Below are positions 62,989-64,000 of a stretch of DNA of 64,000 nucleotides, in pieces. Position numbers and translations under genes: made by a program. The stretch spans positions 12,028,001 to 12,092,000 of the forward strand of contig NC_039510.1 of NCBI RefSeq assembly GCF_003672135.1, given 5' to 3'. The notes beneath the pieces are model-generated. The model was given only the letters and a program-made list of their open reading frames with translations. It did not search any database and was not told the DNA's origin. Each line of letters opens with the position of its first letter. Positions within the stretch are counted from its first letter, which is position 1. This stretch comes from Ooceraea biroi (Eukaryota > Arthropoda > Insecta > Hymenoptera > Formicidae).

Positions 62989-64000
62989 TACCTTGAACCA
63001 GACTTCGATACCAAACACCCTCTAGTCGATCTGTAACTATTAACGAGGTGGAGACTATGGTAGCGAGAACGAAGGCAAGTCTGGAGAAATAAAAATGACA
63101 TAAGAAAAAAGTGTATATATGCTATATATTATTATTATATATTATTACATTTATTTTTTGAATTGCTTACGTTATTATATAGGCCGGTGCCATAAAGTCT
63201 GCATAAGCAGGATCCGACGTACCATAAATTGGATCTTCGAACTAGAGAGAATCCAGTTATTCTTTTATTTTTATCTTAAAATTTCACAATGTCTATCTTG
63301 TGACACAAGAGAAAGAGAGAGAGAGAGATGACAGTATATAAATTTTATAAAAAAATAAATTTTTATATTCACCCGAATAGGTACATTAGCCAATTTTGTC
63401 GAAAGTCTGCAATCTTTCATTACATCCTCATATATTGCGATGAAACGGTCGAACAATTTCTTTTTCATGTAATTTCCAACTTGACTATCTATAACAAAAA
63501 CCATTCCAAATTTGATTTGCAACATTATTGAATAATCATTGATTAATTAACGCACAATTAGTTAGCATTAGCGAAATTCCAAATTTTAACTTCAATTTTT
63601 TCAGATCTCTTATTATGAGTATGTAATATTTAAAATGGCTTCTCCCGAATTTTTTAGTTTCTTAATATTGCGTACATAAGATATCCCGTATATTTGATAT
63701 CCCGAGATATTTGGCAAACAGTTGAGACTGATTTCGTTTTAAAAGTATTTCTCTCTCATTTTGTCACTTCATAATCACCTATTAATTATTAAATTATAAA
63801 AAAATTAAATATTTGATTAATTATTATTACTGTCAGAATTTTATATAACTTTTATAAAGATGTGCAGATCAACAATTTGCACAAATAGTAGGTTATTCAT
63901 GATGTATTATAATGTAACTGTATATATAAAACACTGTACATAATATGTAAATAATGTTTACACATACCAGCCATATCGAGAAAAATTTGAATCTCAGTAG
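62035..64000 (-). CDS. ABCG/ABCH-type half transporter, C-terminal exons
   Basis: Seen on the minus strand: exons 64000-63968 (partial), 63488-63373, 63241-63171, 63080-62992, 62835-62659, 62535-62449 and 62249-62035 (stop TGA). All borders are GT/AG with closed phases. Joined protein in order: TEIQIFLDMADSQVGNYMKK; KLANVPIRFEDPIYGTSDPA; TM segment LAFVLATIVSTSLIV; GVWYRSLVQGVQTWEILLSH; TM segments IIVIIHTAMILGLSFLAW and IFPVILITFLSGMCGLMYGF; SAGSFLPLTLLGGAMWPVEG; a last TM (FVLIAWILLLFTISVIGV) and KRKSS. Known: this is the C-terminal membrane domain of insect ABCG/ABCH half transporters, with the FEDPIYG and GAMWPVEGMP motifs of the ABCH-like group, which exports lipids or cuticular material. 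The ATP-binding cassette lies beyond the window edge. The exact subfamily is inferred from motifs. Confidence 0.85.
62930..62987. repeat. (GT)n microsatellite in an ABC transporter intron
   Basis: About 56 bp of GT repeats on the + strand, ending only a few bases from the splice donor at 62991 on the minus strand. It is (AC)n in the transcript. Confidence 0.92.

Noticed and set aside
1..64000. CRISPR arrays, rRNA genes, bacterial-style operons
   Set aside because: None seen. Repeats here are microsatellites or inverted repeats without spacer structure, and genes have spliceosomal introns.

Overview
This window is nuclear DNA of an insect, most likely a hymenopteran and perhaps an ant. It has AT-rich introns and spacers, CpG-rich promoters, GT/AG introns, (GA)n and (CA)n microsatellites, and mariner-type and TA-flanked inverted-repeat elements. 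Species assignment is inference; I recognise gene families, not the genome. I assembled every gene below by hand from exon reading frames, splice dinucleotides and phase matching.

Layout. (1) 1-1042 (+): last three exons of an FHIP (FTS and Hook-interacting protein) gene. (2) 1795-4073 (+): a complete five-exon DALRD3 gene. (3) 4341-4443: a near-perfect 46-bp inverted repeat carrying two CACGTG E-boxes, followed by CpG-rich sequence (about 4470-6160). (4) 9430-33931 (+): a six-exon Mxd (MAX dimerization protein) gene with an N-terminal Sin3-interaction helix and a bHLH-zipper, spread over 24.5 kb. Its 14.5-kb third intron holds a 760-bp foldback element and several GC-rich islands. Its last intron holds two identical tRNA-Leu(CAG) genes facing each other. 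(5) 33932-46880: about 13 kb without a recognisable gene, purine-rich on the + strand over much of its length, with microsatellites. (6) 46883-47100: an internally deleted mariner element. (7) 47390-59709 (+): an Nmnat (NMN adenylyltransferase) gene. Its four core exons can end in three ways: read-through to a stop at 49727, a splice to a giant 4.3-kb exon (52157-56462) that would add about 1,434 residues, or a splice to a short distal exon (59667-59709). (8) 64000-62035 (-): C-terminal exons of an ABCG/ABCH-type half transporter.

The genes are unrelated housekeeping or regulatory genes: endosome-dynein adaptor, tRNA modification partner, E-box repressor, NAD synthesis and lipid-type export. 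They do not form an operon-like unit.

The most unusual point is the Nmnat locus. A repeat-rich, cysteine-cluster-ending open frame of over 1,400 codons sits downstream in the phase required by the Nmnat exon 4 donor. It is a candidate giant NMNAT isoform. The alternative is an independent gene of unknown function.
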